This document shows, in pieces, positions 8,058 to 16,414 of a DNA stretch of 64,000 nucleotides. The DNA comes from Pseudomonas sp. GD04019 (GTDB taxonomy: Bacteria; Pseudomonadota; Gammaproteobacteria; Pseudomonadales; Pseudomonadaceae), in contig NZ_JAOEEA010000005.1 of the NCBI RefSeq assembly GCF_029837695.1, positions 296,577 to 360,576 of the forward strand. The letters are read 5' to 3'. The notes below the pieces were generated by a model. The model saw nothing but the letters and a program-made list of their open reading frames with translations, was not told the DNA's origin and did no database searches. The first letter of the stretch is position 1. Each line of letters begins with the position of its first letter. The position numbers and the translations under genes were made by a program.

Positions 8058-10718
8058 GTGGAAAGAATGGAGCCTGAGCTGGTACTCAAGACCACGCCGC
8101 CGAGGAGCCAGAAGGCCGCCTTTCGCCGCGAGCGCCTGAGCCTGGACATGGACGAACTGGCCACGCGCACGGCGCTATCGGTGCACGCGCCGGCCGGCTT
8201 CGGCAAGACCTGGCTGCTGTCGCAGTGGCGCCGCGAACTGCTGTCACGCGGCGCGGTGGTGGCCTGGCTGACGCTGGATGGCCGCGACGACAGCGTGCGC
8301 TTCGTCCAGGGGCTGGCCGCGGCCATGCTGGTGGCCAGCGGTCGGCCGGCGTTTGCCAGTTCGGCCAACCAGGCCATGAGCCGCCGCGATGCCCTGGGTG
8401 ACCTGACCGAGTGGCTGGCGGAGGTGGCCGACCTGGGCGGCGAGGTGGCGCTGATTCTCGATGAGGTGGATGCGCTGCCCGATGCCACCATCCGCGAGGC
8501 CCTGACCTACCTGCTGCACAACGCCCCGGCCAACCTGCGGGTGCTGATGGCCTCGCGCCGCCGCCTCAACCTGCAGGCGGCCGAGCTGCAGGCCCGCGGA
8601 GTGTTCCTGGGGCTTGGCCTGGACGCGCTGCGCTTTCGCGTCGACGAGACGGTCGCCGTGCTCGCCAGCCGTTTCGGCGAGGGCCTCGATATCGATCTCA
8701 AGGTGCTCCTGCATGAGCTCACCGAGGGCTGGCCGCTGGGGCTGCAGCTGGCCGTGGCGGCGATCGAGAGAAGCGCCGGGGCCGAGCGCGCCATTCACGA
8801 GCTCAAGGCCTGCAGCGGCGACATCCAGCGCTATTTCGTCGACAGCCTGGTGGCGAAGCTGCAGCCGGAGCAGGTCGATTTTCTCACCTGCATCGCCTTG
8901 CCGGAGACCCTGCATCCCGAGCTGTGCGTGGCCCTGACCGGCAACCCGCAGGCGGCGCAGATGATGGCCGAGCTGTGCGCCAGCACGCCGATCTTCTCCG
9001 AGGGCCTGGGCAGCGACTGGGTGCGCATCCATCCGCTGGCCCGCGAGTTCCTGCAACAGCGCGTGGCCCTGCTGCCGGCGGCGCGCCGCTGCCAGCTGCA
9101 CCAGCGCGCCGCCACCTGGCTGGAGGCGCGCGGCTTCTTCGAGGAGGCCGCCCACCACTACCTGAGCGCGGAGCTGCCGGCGCAGGCCTACAACATGATC
9201 GAGCAGTGCCTGTACGAGATCATGCTGCGCGGCCAGTTCAACCGGGTCATCGAATGGATCGGCGAGCTGCCCGCCGAAGAGGTGGAGTCGCGCCCGCGCA
9301 TGTGCCTGGCGGCGGCCTGGGCCCTGGCCATGAGCGAGCGCTCGGCGCAGGCCCGGCATCTGATCGTCAAGCTGCAGTCCGATCCCTCGGTCGACGAGGA
9401 GGCCAGTTGCGAGGCGGCGGCCATCGCCTCGGCGGCGGCCTATTTTGCCGACCGGCCGGACGAGTCGCAGGCCATCATCGGCCGCTGGACCGAGTCCCCG
9501 CCCAAAGGCTCGATCAAGGTGCAGGCCATCGTGGCCAACCAGCAGGCGCGCCTGGCGCTGTTCCGCGGGCAGCCGGAGGCGGCGCGGCGCATCTGCCGCA
9601 AGGCGCCGCAGTACAGCTGGACCGAGGGCCTGGATGCGATTCGCGGCTTCGCCGAGTGGGTGATCGGCGTTACCTACCTGTGGGAGGGGCGCATGCTGCC
9701 GGCGGCGGAATCGCTACGCAGCACCCTGCAGCACGCCGAGCAGGACATCGGCCGGCGCAGCTCGGTGGCGACCTTGCTGGCCAGCTCCCTGGCGGCGGTG
9801 TTGCTGGAGCGCGACGAGCTCGGCGAGGCGACCACGGTGCTGGCCAACCGGCTGGATGTGGTCGAGCGCCTGGCCAGCCCCGATGCCATCGTCTTCGGCT
9901 TCGTCACCGCGGCCCGCCTGGCCGGGCTGCAGGGGCAGGCGCACCGCAGCCATGATCTGCTCGAGGCGCTGCATGCGCTGGGCGACGAGCGGGGCGTGCC
10001 GCGCTTCTGCATGGTCTCGCTGGGCGAGCAGATCCGCCTGCACGCGCTGCAGGGCAGGGCGGATACCTGCCAGGTGCTCTGGCGCCGGTTCGAGGAGGTG
10101 ATTCCGCCGTGCTTCCAGGACCCCGAGAGCCTGCTGGCGCCGGAGTTGCGCCTGCATGCCGGGGTCGCCCGCGCCTATGTGCTGCTGGCGCAACGCGGCT
10201 GGCCGGAGCTACTGGCCACCGCCGTCGAACTGCACGAACTGGCCAGCCGGATGCGCCGTGGTCGCGAACTGGTGCAGGCCCTGCTGTTCAAGGCCCTGGC
10301 CCTGCACGAGAGCGGCCGCGACGGCCAGGCCAGCCTGCAGGAGGCGCACAGCCTGGCGCAGGAGTACGGCATGCGCCGGGTGCTGGTCGACACCCTGCCG
10401 CCGCAGGCGCGCTGGGGCGCGGCGCTGGAGGCGGCCGAGCCCCTGGCCGCTGCGCCGAAAGCGCCGGTGGCCGAGCCCGCGGCCCGGGTGACGGCGGCCA
10501 AGGTGGTCTCCAGTCGGCTGCTGACGCCCAAGGAGCAGGAGGTCCTTCAGCTGCTGGCCCGCAACCTCTCCAACAAGCAGATCGCGCTCGCCCTCAACGT
10601 GGGCGAGGAGACGGTCAAGTGGCACCTGAAGAACCTGTTCGGCAAGTTCCAGGCCGGCACCCGCCGGCACGTGGTCGATCGCGCCTTCATGCTCGGCATC
10701 CTGGAGGCGGAGCGCTAG
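8058..10718 (+). CDS. MalT/AlkS-type LuxR-family transcriptional activator
   Basis: An 886-residue STAND regulator. The GTG at 8058 has GAGG at 8045-8048; an in-frame ATG at 8067 is an alternative. The Walker A motif GFGKT is near residue 48, Walker B is VALILDEVD, and a long helical repeat middle is followed by a C-terminal LuxR helix-turn-helix (LTPKEQEVLQLLA, then NKQIALALNVGEETVKWHL). Length and order match MalT and AlkS, which need ATP and an inducer to activate transcription. It sits between the ligase and the DUF1302 operon, so it is the likely activator of this locus. MalT is known to bind G-rich boxes, in keeping with the G-runs before nearby genes. Confidence 0.88.
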   Translation: MERMEPELVLKTTPPRSQKAAFRRERLSLDMDELATRTALSVHAPAGFGKTWLLSQWRRELLSRGAVVAWLTLDGRDDSVRFVQGLAAAMLVASGRPAFASSANQAMSRRDALGDLTEWLAEVADLGGEVALILDEVDALPDATIREALTYLLHNAPANLRVLMASRRRLNLQAAELQARGVFLGLGLDALRFRVDETVAVLASRFGEGLDIDLKVLLHELTEGWPLGLQLAVAAIERSAGAERAIHELKACSGDIQRYFVDSLVAKLQPEQVDFLTCIALPETLHPELCVALTGNPQAAQMMAELCASTPIFSEGLGSDWVRIHPLAREFLQQRVALLPAARRCQLHQRAATWLEARGFFEEAAHHYLSAELPAQAYNMIEQCLYEIMLRGQFNRVIEWIGELPAEEVESRPRMCLAAAWALAMSERSAQARHLIVKLQSDPSVDEEASCEAAAIASAAAYFADRPDESQAIIGRWTESPPKGSIKVQAIVANQQARLALFRGQPEAARRICRKAPQYSWTEGLDAIRGFAEWVIGVTYLWEGRMLPAAESLRSTLQHAEQDIGRRSSVATLLASSLAAVLLERDELGEATTVLANRLDVVERLASPDAIVFGFVTAARLAGLQGQAHRSHDLLEALHALGDERGVPRFCMVSLGEQIRLHALQGRADTCQVLWRRFEEVIPPCFQDPESLLAPELRLHAGVARAYVLLAQRGWPELLATAVELHELASRMRRGRELVQALLFKALALHESGRDGQASLQEAHSLAQEYGMRRVLVDTLPPQARWGAALEAAEPLAAAPKAPVAEPAARVTAAKVVSSRLLTPKEQEVLQLLARNLSNKQIALALNVGEETVKWHLKNLFGKFQAGTRRHVVDRAFMLGILEAER

Positions 10719-10780
10719 CCCCGCGGTACGTTCGGCGTAGCGCCTGAGCCGCGCCCCCACCCCCCATCGCCGCAGTGCGT

Positions 10781-10803
10781 CCCCCCATACGCTGGGGGGG
10801 GAA
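10781..10803 (+). promoter_or_regulatory. Candidate operator 3 of the AlkS/MalT-like regulator
   Basis: Six C (10781-10786), a 7-nt centre ATACGCT, then eight G (10794-10801) and AA form a dyad 84 bp before the thiolase-like start. A possible -10 (CATACC) lies at 10819-10824. The shared CT-G7-AA half with the site at 6207 is the strongest argument for a common binding protein. Confidence 0.5.
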
Positions 10804-10886
10804 TGCCTGCGTCACGCGCATACCTTCTCCCTACAGATTCAGTGCCCGCCGCGATCTTCCGGCGGGGCCGACCTTGGGGAGCAAAC

Positions 10887-12035
10887 ATGCCGCAACGAGT
10901 GCTGATCGCAGGGGTAGGGGTGACACCCTTCAGCCCACTGACCGCGCGAGCCTCCCTGCCCGAGCTGGCGGGGCGGGCCGTGCGGATGGCCCTCGAAGAC
11001 GCGCGCATCGACTACGACCTGATCGACCAGGTGTTCATGTCCAGCGTGAATACCGCCGTCGGCGTCAGCGAACAGCTGCTGATGCAGATCGGCCTGTCCG
11101 GCATCCCGCTGTTCTGCATGCGCGACGGCGGCGTGTCGGCCAGCACCGCGGTGCACCTGGCGCGCAACAGCATCCTCGCCGGCGAGGCCGAGGCGATCCT
11201 GGTGCTCGGCTTCGAGGACCTGCAGGCGGGTACCTCCAAGAGCATGTTCTTCGGCCTGGACAACTTCCCCGGCGATGACGGGAGCGAGCTGATCCGTCCC
11301 GGCGACCCGCTGAGCATGCTCGCCCAGCGCGATCATCCGGCGGCCCTGTACGCCGCGCAGATGAGCTGGCTGCAGGCCCACATGGGCCTCACCGAGCAGT
11401 GCGTGGAGCGGGTTCTGCAGCGGGCCCGCACGCAGGCCCGCCTCAATCCCGGCGCCCTGGCCGATGCCTGTGAGCCTGGCGAGTGGCTGCCGCCCTACCT
11501 GTGCCCGCCGGCCTGTGGCGCCGCCGCGGTGCTGCTGTGTTCGGAGGCGTTCGCCGGCCGCTACGGCTCGCGCGGTGGCGTGGCCATGCTCGGCAGCGCC
11601 CGGGCCAGCGAGACGCTCTCCGAACTGGCGGCCGGCAACCTGCTCGACGTCCTCGGGCGCGCGGCAACGCGGCGCGCGGCCGCCCAGGCCTATGCCCAGG
11701 CCGGGGTCGGGGTCGAGGATCTCGACGTGGTCGAGCTGCACGACCAGAGCGTGGGCGACTACCTGGTGTTCAGCGCGGCGCTGGGCCTGTGCGAGGAAGG
11801 GGAGATGGGCGAGTTCGCTCTGCGTACGCAGACGAAGCCAGTCGTCTGCCCCTCGGGAGGGCTGCTCGGATGCGGCCTGGTGCCAGGGGCCAGCGCCCTG
11901 GCGCAACTGGCGGAGCTGGTGCGCCAGCTCCGTGGCGAAGCGGGAGCGCGGCAGGTGCCGGGGGCCCGTGTCGGCCTCCAGCACAGCGCCGCCGTCGGGC
12001 GTTCGGTCACGGTCACGATTCTCCAGCGGGTCTGA
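10887..12035 (+). CDS. Thiolase-superfamily protein (SCP-x/lipid-transfer type) lacking the catalytic Cys
   Basis: A 382-residue protein; ATG 10887 follows GGGGAG. The fold signature of SCP-x thiolases is visible: VLIAGVGVTPF at the start, ALEDARIDYDLIDQVF, and VVELHD with SVGDYLVFSAALGLC late. By my alignment the nucleophile position (usual NACASGS) reads DGGVSAS, so glycine (about residue 82) replaces cysteine. The later HDCF is HDQS, and the GHP motif is replaced by GLVP. It is therefore unlikely to be a normal thiolase. Some family members act as Cys-free retro-aldolases on steroid side chains (the Ltp2 type), which is one option. It opens the DUF1302/DUF1329/RND run. Confidence 0.75.
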   Translation: MPQRVLIAGVGVTPFSPLTARASLPELAGRAVRMALEDARIDYDLIDQVFMSSVNTAVGVSEQLLMQIGLSGIPLFCMRDGGVSASTAVHLARNSILAGEAEAILVLGFEDLQAGTSKSMFFGLDNFPGDDGSELIRPGDPLSMLAQRDHPAALYAAQMSWLQAHMGLTEQCVERVLQRARTQARLNPGALADACEPGEWLPPYLCPPACGAAAVLLCSEAFAGRYGSRGGVAMLGSARASETLSELAAGNLLDVLGRAATRRAAAQAYAQAGVGVEDLDVVELHDQSVGDYLVFSAALGLCEEGEMGEFALRTQTKPVVCPSGGLLGCGLVPGASALAQLAELVRQLRGEAGARQVPGARVGLQHSAAVGRSVTVTILQRV

Positions 12036-12075
12036 GGCCGAGCGCAGCATTCATAACCACACAGCGAGTATCACG

Positions 12076-13878
12076 ATGAACAACAAGAACAATAAAACCT
12101 GCCACCACCTGCGGCCGAGCCTTCTGGCCTCGGCCGTGCTGGTCGGCCTGGGCAGCTTGCCCGCCCATGCCTTCGAACTCGACACCGGCATCGAAGACCT
12201 CCAGGTGCGCTTCGACAACACGGTCAAGCTCAACTATGCCCAGCGCGTGGAAAGCGCCAACTCCAAGCTGGCCAACTCCTGGAACAACAACGACGGCAAC
12301 CGCAACTTCTCCGCCGGCAGTGCGGTGTCCCAGCGCATCGACGTGCTGCACGAACTCGACGTGGTCTATCGCCGCCAGTTCGGCTTCCGCGTCAGCGGCA
12401 ACTCCTGGTACGACCATGCCTACGACGATGTCGGCAGCGCCAATGCCTCGACCAATCAGTACGAGGACGGCGTGGCCGATTCGCGCGGGCTGAGCAGCTA
12501 CGCCGACCGCTATTTCAACGGTCCTTCCTCGGAAGTGTTGGACGCCTTCGTGTTCGGCAGCGTGGAGCTGGGCGAAGAGTCGCTGCTCAGCGGCAAGGTC
12601 GGTAGCCATACCCAGTACTGGGGCGAGACCATCCTGGCCTTCGCCCACGGCAACAGCTACGGCCAGTCCGGCCTGGACATCGCCAAGGCCCTGGCGGTAC
12701 CGGGTACCGAGGCCAAGGAGCTGTTCATTCCGCGCAACCAGATCTCGATGAACTTCCTGGTGAACCCGGAGCTGTCCTTCGGCGCCCAGTACTTCCTCGA
12801 CTGGGATGCCTCGCGCCTGCCCGAGTCCGGTACCTACCTGGGCTTCAACGACGCCATCCAGCACGGCAGCGACGACCTGTCGCTGATCGCCCAGGGCAAC
12901 CCGATGTTCGGCGTGCTGCCGGGTGCACCGCAGTTCCTGCGCCTGACCGGGGGCCACACCTACACCCCGGACAAGCGCGGTGACTACGGCCTGATGGCCA
13001 AGTGGAGCCCGGAATGGCTCGACGGCACCCTCGGCCTGTACTACCGCAACACCTCCGACATCCTGCCCAACCTGGCCCTGCAGGTGGGCGCGATCGGCCT
13101 GCCGCAGCTGCGCTCGGGCGTGGTGGGGGAGTACAACCAGTTCTACGTCGACGACATCGACGTGTACGGCCTCAGCCTGTCGAAGAACATCGGCGGCGTC
13201 AGCGTCGGCGTGGATGTGAACTACCGCGAGAACATGCCGCTGGCCAGCGTCCCGGCCAACGTCAACCCGCTGGCCCCGGCGGGCAAGCCGGGCTTCGTCA
13301 GCAGCTTCGACGGCGAAGACGGCGTGGCCCGCGGCAACACCGTGCACGCGGTGGTCAACGGCCTGACCACCTTCGCCGACACCCCGGTATGGGACGGCGC
13401 CTCGCTGCTGATGGAACTGGCGTACAGCCGCTGGCTGGACGTGACCGACAACGAGCAGCTGTTCAAGGGCGAGGACTGGTACCGCGGCGTCGACAAGGTC
13501 ACCCGCGACAACTTCGTGCTCGGGGTGAACTTCACGCCGACCTGGTACCAGGTCTTCCCGGGCGTCGATATCCACCTGCCGATGACCTACAACGTCGGCC
13601 TCAGCGGCCACTCGGCCGTGCAGCTGGGCGGCAACGAGGACTCCGGCAGCTACTCGGTCGGCGTCGGCATGGACGTGCGCAACCAGTACCGCTTCGACCT
13701 CAAGTACGTGGACAACTTCGGCCCGTTCGACACCTGCGAGTCGACCACCGACGGCGCCGCACCGGGTGCCAACGGCCTGTACAACTGCGCGCCGGGCCAG
13801 ACCACCGCGTTCGCCGGCACCCCGGCGCAGCTCAAGGATCGCGGCATGGTCACCTTCACCTTCAAGACAACCTTCTGA
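12076..13878 (+). CDS. DUF1302 outer-membrane-type protein
   Basis: A 600-residue protein starting at ATG 12076, 40 nt after the thiolase-like gene. The signal peptide ends LPAHAFELDTG; the mature start (FELDTGIEDLQVRFDNTVKLNY) is the DUF1302 signature. Alternating polar and aromatic strands and a terminal TFTFKTTF suggest a barrel in the outer membrane. DUF1302 genes almost always pair with DUF1329, as here, and occur near catabolic genes for steroids, terpenes and other hydrophobic compounds. A role in substrate passage is inferred from that company. Confidence 0.85.
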   Translation: MNNKNNKTCHHLRPSLLASAVLVGLGSLPAHAFELDTGIEDLQVRFDNTVKLNYAQRVESANSKLANSWNNNDGNRNFSAGSAVSQRIDVLHELDVVYRRQFGFRVSGNSWYDHAYDDVGSANASTNQYEDGVADSRGLSSYADRYFNGPSSEVLDAFVFGSVELGEESLLSGKVGSHTQYWGETILAFAHGNSYGQSGLDIAKALAVPGTEAKELFIPRNQISMNFLVNPELSFGAQYFLDWDASRLPESGTYLGFNDAIQHGSDDLSLIAQGNPMFGVLPGAPQFLRLTGGHTYTPDKRGDYGLMAKWSPEWLDGTLGLYYRNTSDILPNLALQVGAIGLPQLRSGVVGEYNQFYVDDIDVYGLSLSKNIGGVSVGVDVNYRENMPLASVPANVNPLAPAGKPGFVSSFDGEDGVARGNTVHAVVNGLTTFADTPVWDGASLLMELAYSRWLDVTDNEQLFKGEDWYRGVDKVTRDNFVLGVNFTPTWYQVFPGVDIHLPMTYNVGLSGHSAVQLGGNEDSGSYSVGVGMDVRNQYRFDLKYVDNFGPFDTCESTTDGAAPGANGLYNCAPGQTTAFAGTPAQLKDRGMVTFTFKTTF

Positions 13879-13900
13879 CCCATTCTCCAGGAGATCAGCA

Positions 13901-15265
13901 ATGGCCCTTATCAAATCCCTGATGGTCAGCGCGCTGTCGCTCGCCGTGGTCGCAGCCGCCCAGGCCGCCGTTTCGCCGGAGCAGGCCGCCCAGTTGGGGC
14001 AGAGCCTCACCGGCGTGGGTGCCGAACAGGCCGGCAATGCCGATGGCAGCATCCCCGCCTACAGCGGTGGTCTGACCACCCCGCCGAGCGGCTACCAGGC
14101 CGGTAGTTCCATGCGTGTGGACCCCTTCGCCGGCGACAAGCCGCGCCTGGTGATCGATGCGAAGAACGCGGCCGAGCAGGCGGACAAGCTCACCGCGTCC
14201 TCCCGCGAGCTGTTCAAGCGCTTCCCGACCTTCCGCATGGACGTCTACCCCAGCCACCGCACCGTCGCCCTGCCACAGCGCCTGCTCGACAACACCCGCA
14301 AGAACGCCACCGCGGCGCGCACCACCGGCGAGGGGCTGGCGCTGGAGAATGTGCTGCCGGGCGTGCCGTTCCCGATCCCCGGCGATGGCAACGAGGCCAT
14401 GTGGAACCACCTGCTGCGCTACCAGGGACACGCGCTGAACTCCAAGTACGACTCGTGGAACGTCGATGCCTCGGGCAACGCCTCCCTGGCCACCACCGGC
14501 GACGCCTACCTGGAGTACCCGCTGTTCGACCCGGCGCGCAGCGACGTGCCGGCCAAGCCGGACGACCTGTTCTTCAAGTCCAAGCTGTACTACCAGGGCC
14601 CGGCACGTCGCGCGGGCGAGGCGATCCTGCTGATCGACGCGGTGAACCCGCTGGAGAAGCCGCGCCGCGCCTGGCAGTACCTGCCTGGGCAGCGTCGGGT
14701 GAAGATGGCCCCGGACATCGCCTATGACACGCCGAACCCCGGTTCCGCCGGCAGCTCGACCTACGACGACGCCTGGGTGTTCAACGGTGCCATGGACCGC
14801 TTCGACTTCAAGCTGGTGGGCAAGAAGGAAATGTACGTGCCGTACAACACCTACAAGCTCAACTACCACCCGAACGCGGCCGACATCACCACGCCGAACC
14901 ACGTCAACCCGGACCTGATGCGCTGGGAGCTGCACCGGGTATGGGTGGTCGAGGCCACGCTCAAGCCGGGCAAGCGTCACATCTACAGCAAGCGCACCTT
15001 CTACCTCGACGAGGACAGCTGGATCGCCCTGGCTTCCGATGAGTTCGATGCGCGCGGCCAGCTGTACCGCGGTGCCTTCGCCCACATGGCCTACAGCTAC
15101 GACGCCCAGGCGCCGAATTCGGACAACCACATGTTCTACGACTTCGTTTCCGGCAGCTACAACATCACCGGCATCTACGGTCCGCACGGCGGCGTGAAGT
15201 ACATCAAGCCGCTCTCCAAGGCCCAGTGGTCGCCCGACTCCCTGGCCGGCACCGGCATCCGCTGA
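13901..15265 (+). CDS. DUF1329 periplasmic (LolA-fold-like) protein
   Basis: A 454-residue protein. ATG 13901 follows AGGAG at 13889-13893 and lies 22 nt after the DUF1302 gene. The signal peptide ends AAQAAVSPE. The family core is visible in PLEKPRRAWQYLPGQRRVKMAP, NGAMDRFDFKLVGKKEMYVPYN and the C-terminal TGIYGPHGG. DUF1329 proteins are thought to be periplasmic carriers related to lipoprotein-carrier folds; this is family knowledge, not shown here. Position between DUF1302 and an RND-type protein suggests a trans-envelope path for a hydrophobic molecule. Confidence 0.87.
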   Translation: MALIKSLMVSALSLAVVAAAQAAVSPEQAAQLGQSLTGVGAEQAGNADGSIPAYSGGLTTPPSGYQAGSSMRVDPFAGDKPRLVIDAKNAAEQADKLTASSRELFKRFPTFRMDVYPSHRTVALPQRLLDNTRKNATAARTTGEGLALENVLPGVPFPIPGDGNEAMWNHLLRYQGHALNSKYDSWNVDASGNASLATTGDAYLEYPLFDPARSDVPAKPDDLFFKSKLYYQGPARRAGEAILLIDAVNPLEKPRRAWQYLPGQRRVKMAPDIAYDTPNPGSAGSSTYDDAWVFNGAMDRFDFKLVGKKEMYVPYNTYKLNYHPNAADITTPNHVNPDLMRWELHRVWVVEATLKPGKRHIYSKRTFYLDEDSWIALASDEFDARGQLYRGAFAHMAYSYDAQAPNSDNHMFYDFVSGSYNITGIYGPHGGVKYIKPLSKAQWSPDSLAGTGIR

Positions 15266-15322
15266 CGCCGTGCCACGCCACCGGGGCCCGACGGCCCCGG
15301 TGGCCATCAACGAGATCGACTC

Positions 15323-16399
15323 ATGAATATTCTCAAGTGGGCCCTGCTGACCGGCCTCGCGGCGGCGCTGAGCGCGCCGTTCTGCCGGCCGGTGGTGGCG
15401 CAGGGCTTCGTCGACGTGCTGGACAGCCCCGCGCAGTCCAGCCACCTCGCCCAGCACGGCCTGCTCGTAGGGCTGGCCGGCGCCGGCGAGCGCCTGGTGG
15501 CGGTCGGCCAGCGCGGCCACATCCTCTATTCCGACGACGGCGGCGAGCGCTGGCAGCAGGCCAGCGTGCCGGTCAGCTCCGACCTGGTGGCGGTGCACTT
15601 TCCCTCCGCCAGCCATGGCTGGGCGGTCGGCCACGACGGCGTGGTGCTGCACAGCGCCGATGGCGGCGCGAGCTGGCAGCGCCAGTTCGACGGCCGTCAG
15701 GTCGGCCCCAGCATGCTCAGCCACTACCGCGAGCTGGCGCGTGCCGCCCCCGACGATCAGAGCCTGGCCGCGCTGCTGCACGAGGCCGAGCGCATGACCG
15801 CGGAGGGCGCCGACAAGCCCTTCCTCGATGTGTGGTTCGAGAACGAACGGCAGGGCTATATCGTCGGCGCCTTCAACCTGATCTTCCGCACCGAGGATGG
15901 CGGGCGCAGCTGGACGCCCTGGATGGAGCGCACGGACAACCCCAGCGCGCTCAACCTCTACGCCATCCGTCCGGCCGCGGGTGAGCTGTTCATCGCCGGT
16001 GAGCAGGGGCTGCTGCTGCGCCTCGACCGCGCCAGCGGACGTTTCGTGCCCAGCCCGACGTCCTATGCCGGCAGCTTCTTCGGCATCCTCGGTACACCCG
16101 ATGCGGCGCTGGTCTACGGCCTGCGCGGCAACGTCTTCCGCAGCGTCGACGGCGGCGCCAGCTGGAACCAGGTCGAGATCGGCCTGCCGGTGAGCATCAC
16201 CAGCGCTACCCGCTTCGCCGACGGCCGCCTGGCGCTGCTCAGCCAGGCCGGCCACCTGCTGCTCAGCAGCGACAACGGCGCCAGCTTCCAGCTGCAACCG
16301 CAACCCGCCATGGCCCCGGTCGCCGCCGCCCAGGCTGCGACGCACGGCGCGCTGGTGCTGGCCGGTACACGCGGCGTGCGCCGGCTGCTCGTGGAATGA
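15323..16399 (+). CDS. YCF48/BNR-repeat periplasmic beta-propeller protein
   Basis: A 358-residue protein starting at ATG 15323. After a signal sequence ending VVAQGFVD it has repeated propeller blades with DDGG-x-W, ADGGASW, EDGGRSW and VDGGASW motifs (BNR/Asp-box type). The fold is shared with photosystem II assembly factor YCF48, but no photosynthetic role is implied. It lies 57 nt after DUF1329 and 15 nt before the RND gene; this order is a recurring cluster in proteobacteria. A scaffold or substrate-binding role is inferred. Confidence 0.85.
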   Translation: MNILKWALLTGLAAALSAPFCRPVVAQGFVDVLDSPAQSSHLAQHGLLVGLAGAGERLVAVGQRGHILYSDDGGERWQQASVPVSSDLVAVHFPSASHGWAVGHDGVVLHSADGGASWQRQFDGRQVGPSMLSHYRELARAAPDDQSLAALLHEAERMTAEGADKPFLDVWFENERQGYIVGAFNLIFRTEDGGRSWTPWMERTDNPSALNLYAIRPAAGELFIAGEQGLLLRLDRASGRFVPSPTSYAGSFFGILGTPDAALVYGLRGNVFRSVDGGASWNQVEIGLPVSITSATRFADGRLALLSQAGHLLLSSDNGASFQLQPQPAMAPVAAAQAATHGALVLAGTRGVRRLLVE

Positions 16400-16414
16400 C
16401 GGAGACATACGCAA

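Noticed and set aside
10781..10801. Long G and C runs as assembly artefacts
   Set aside because: The same arrangement recurs at several separate places at similar distances from starts, so a biological site is more likely, though run lengths could be miscalled by a base.
15323..16399. A photosystem II assembly role for the YCF48-like gene
   Set aside because: The name reflects the propeller fold only; no photosynthesis genes are present and the RND/DUF context fits better.
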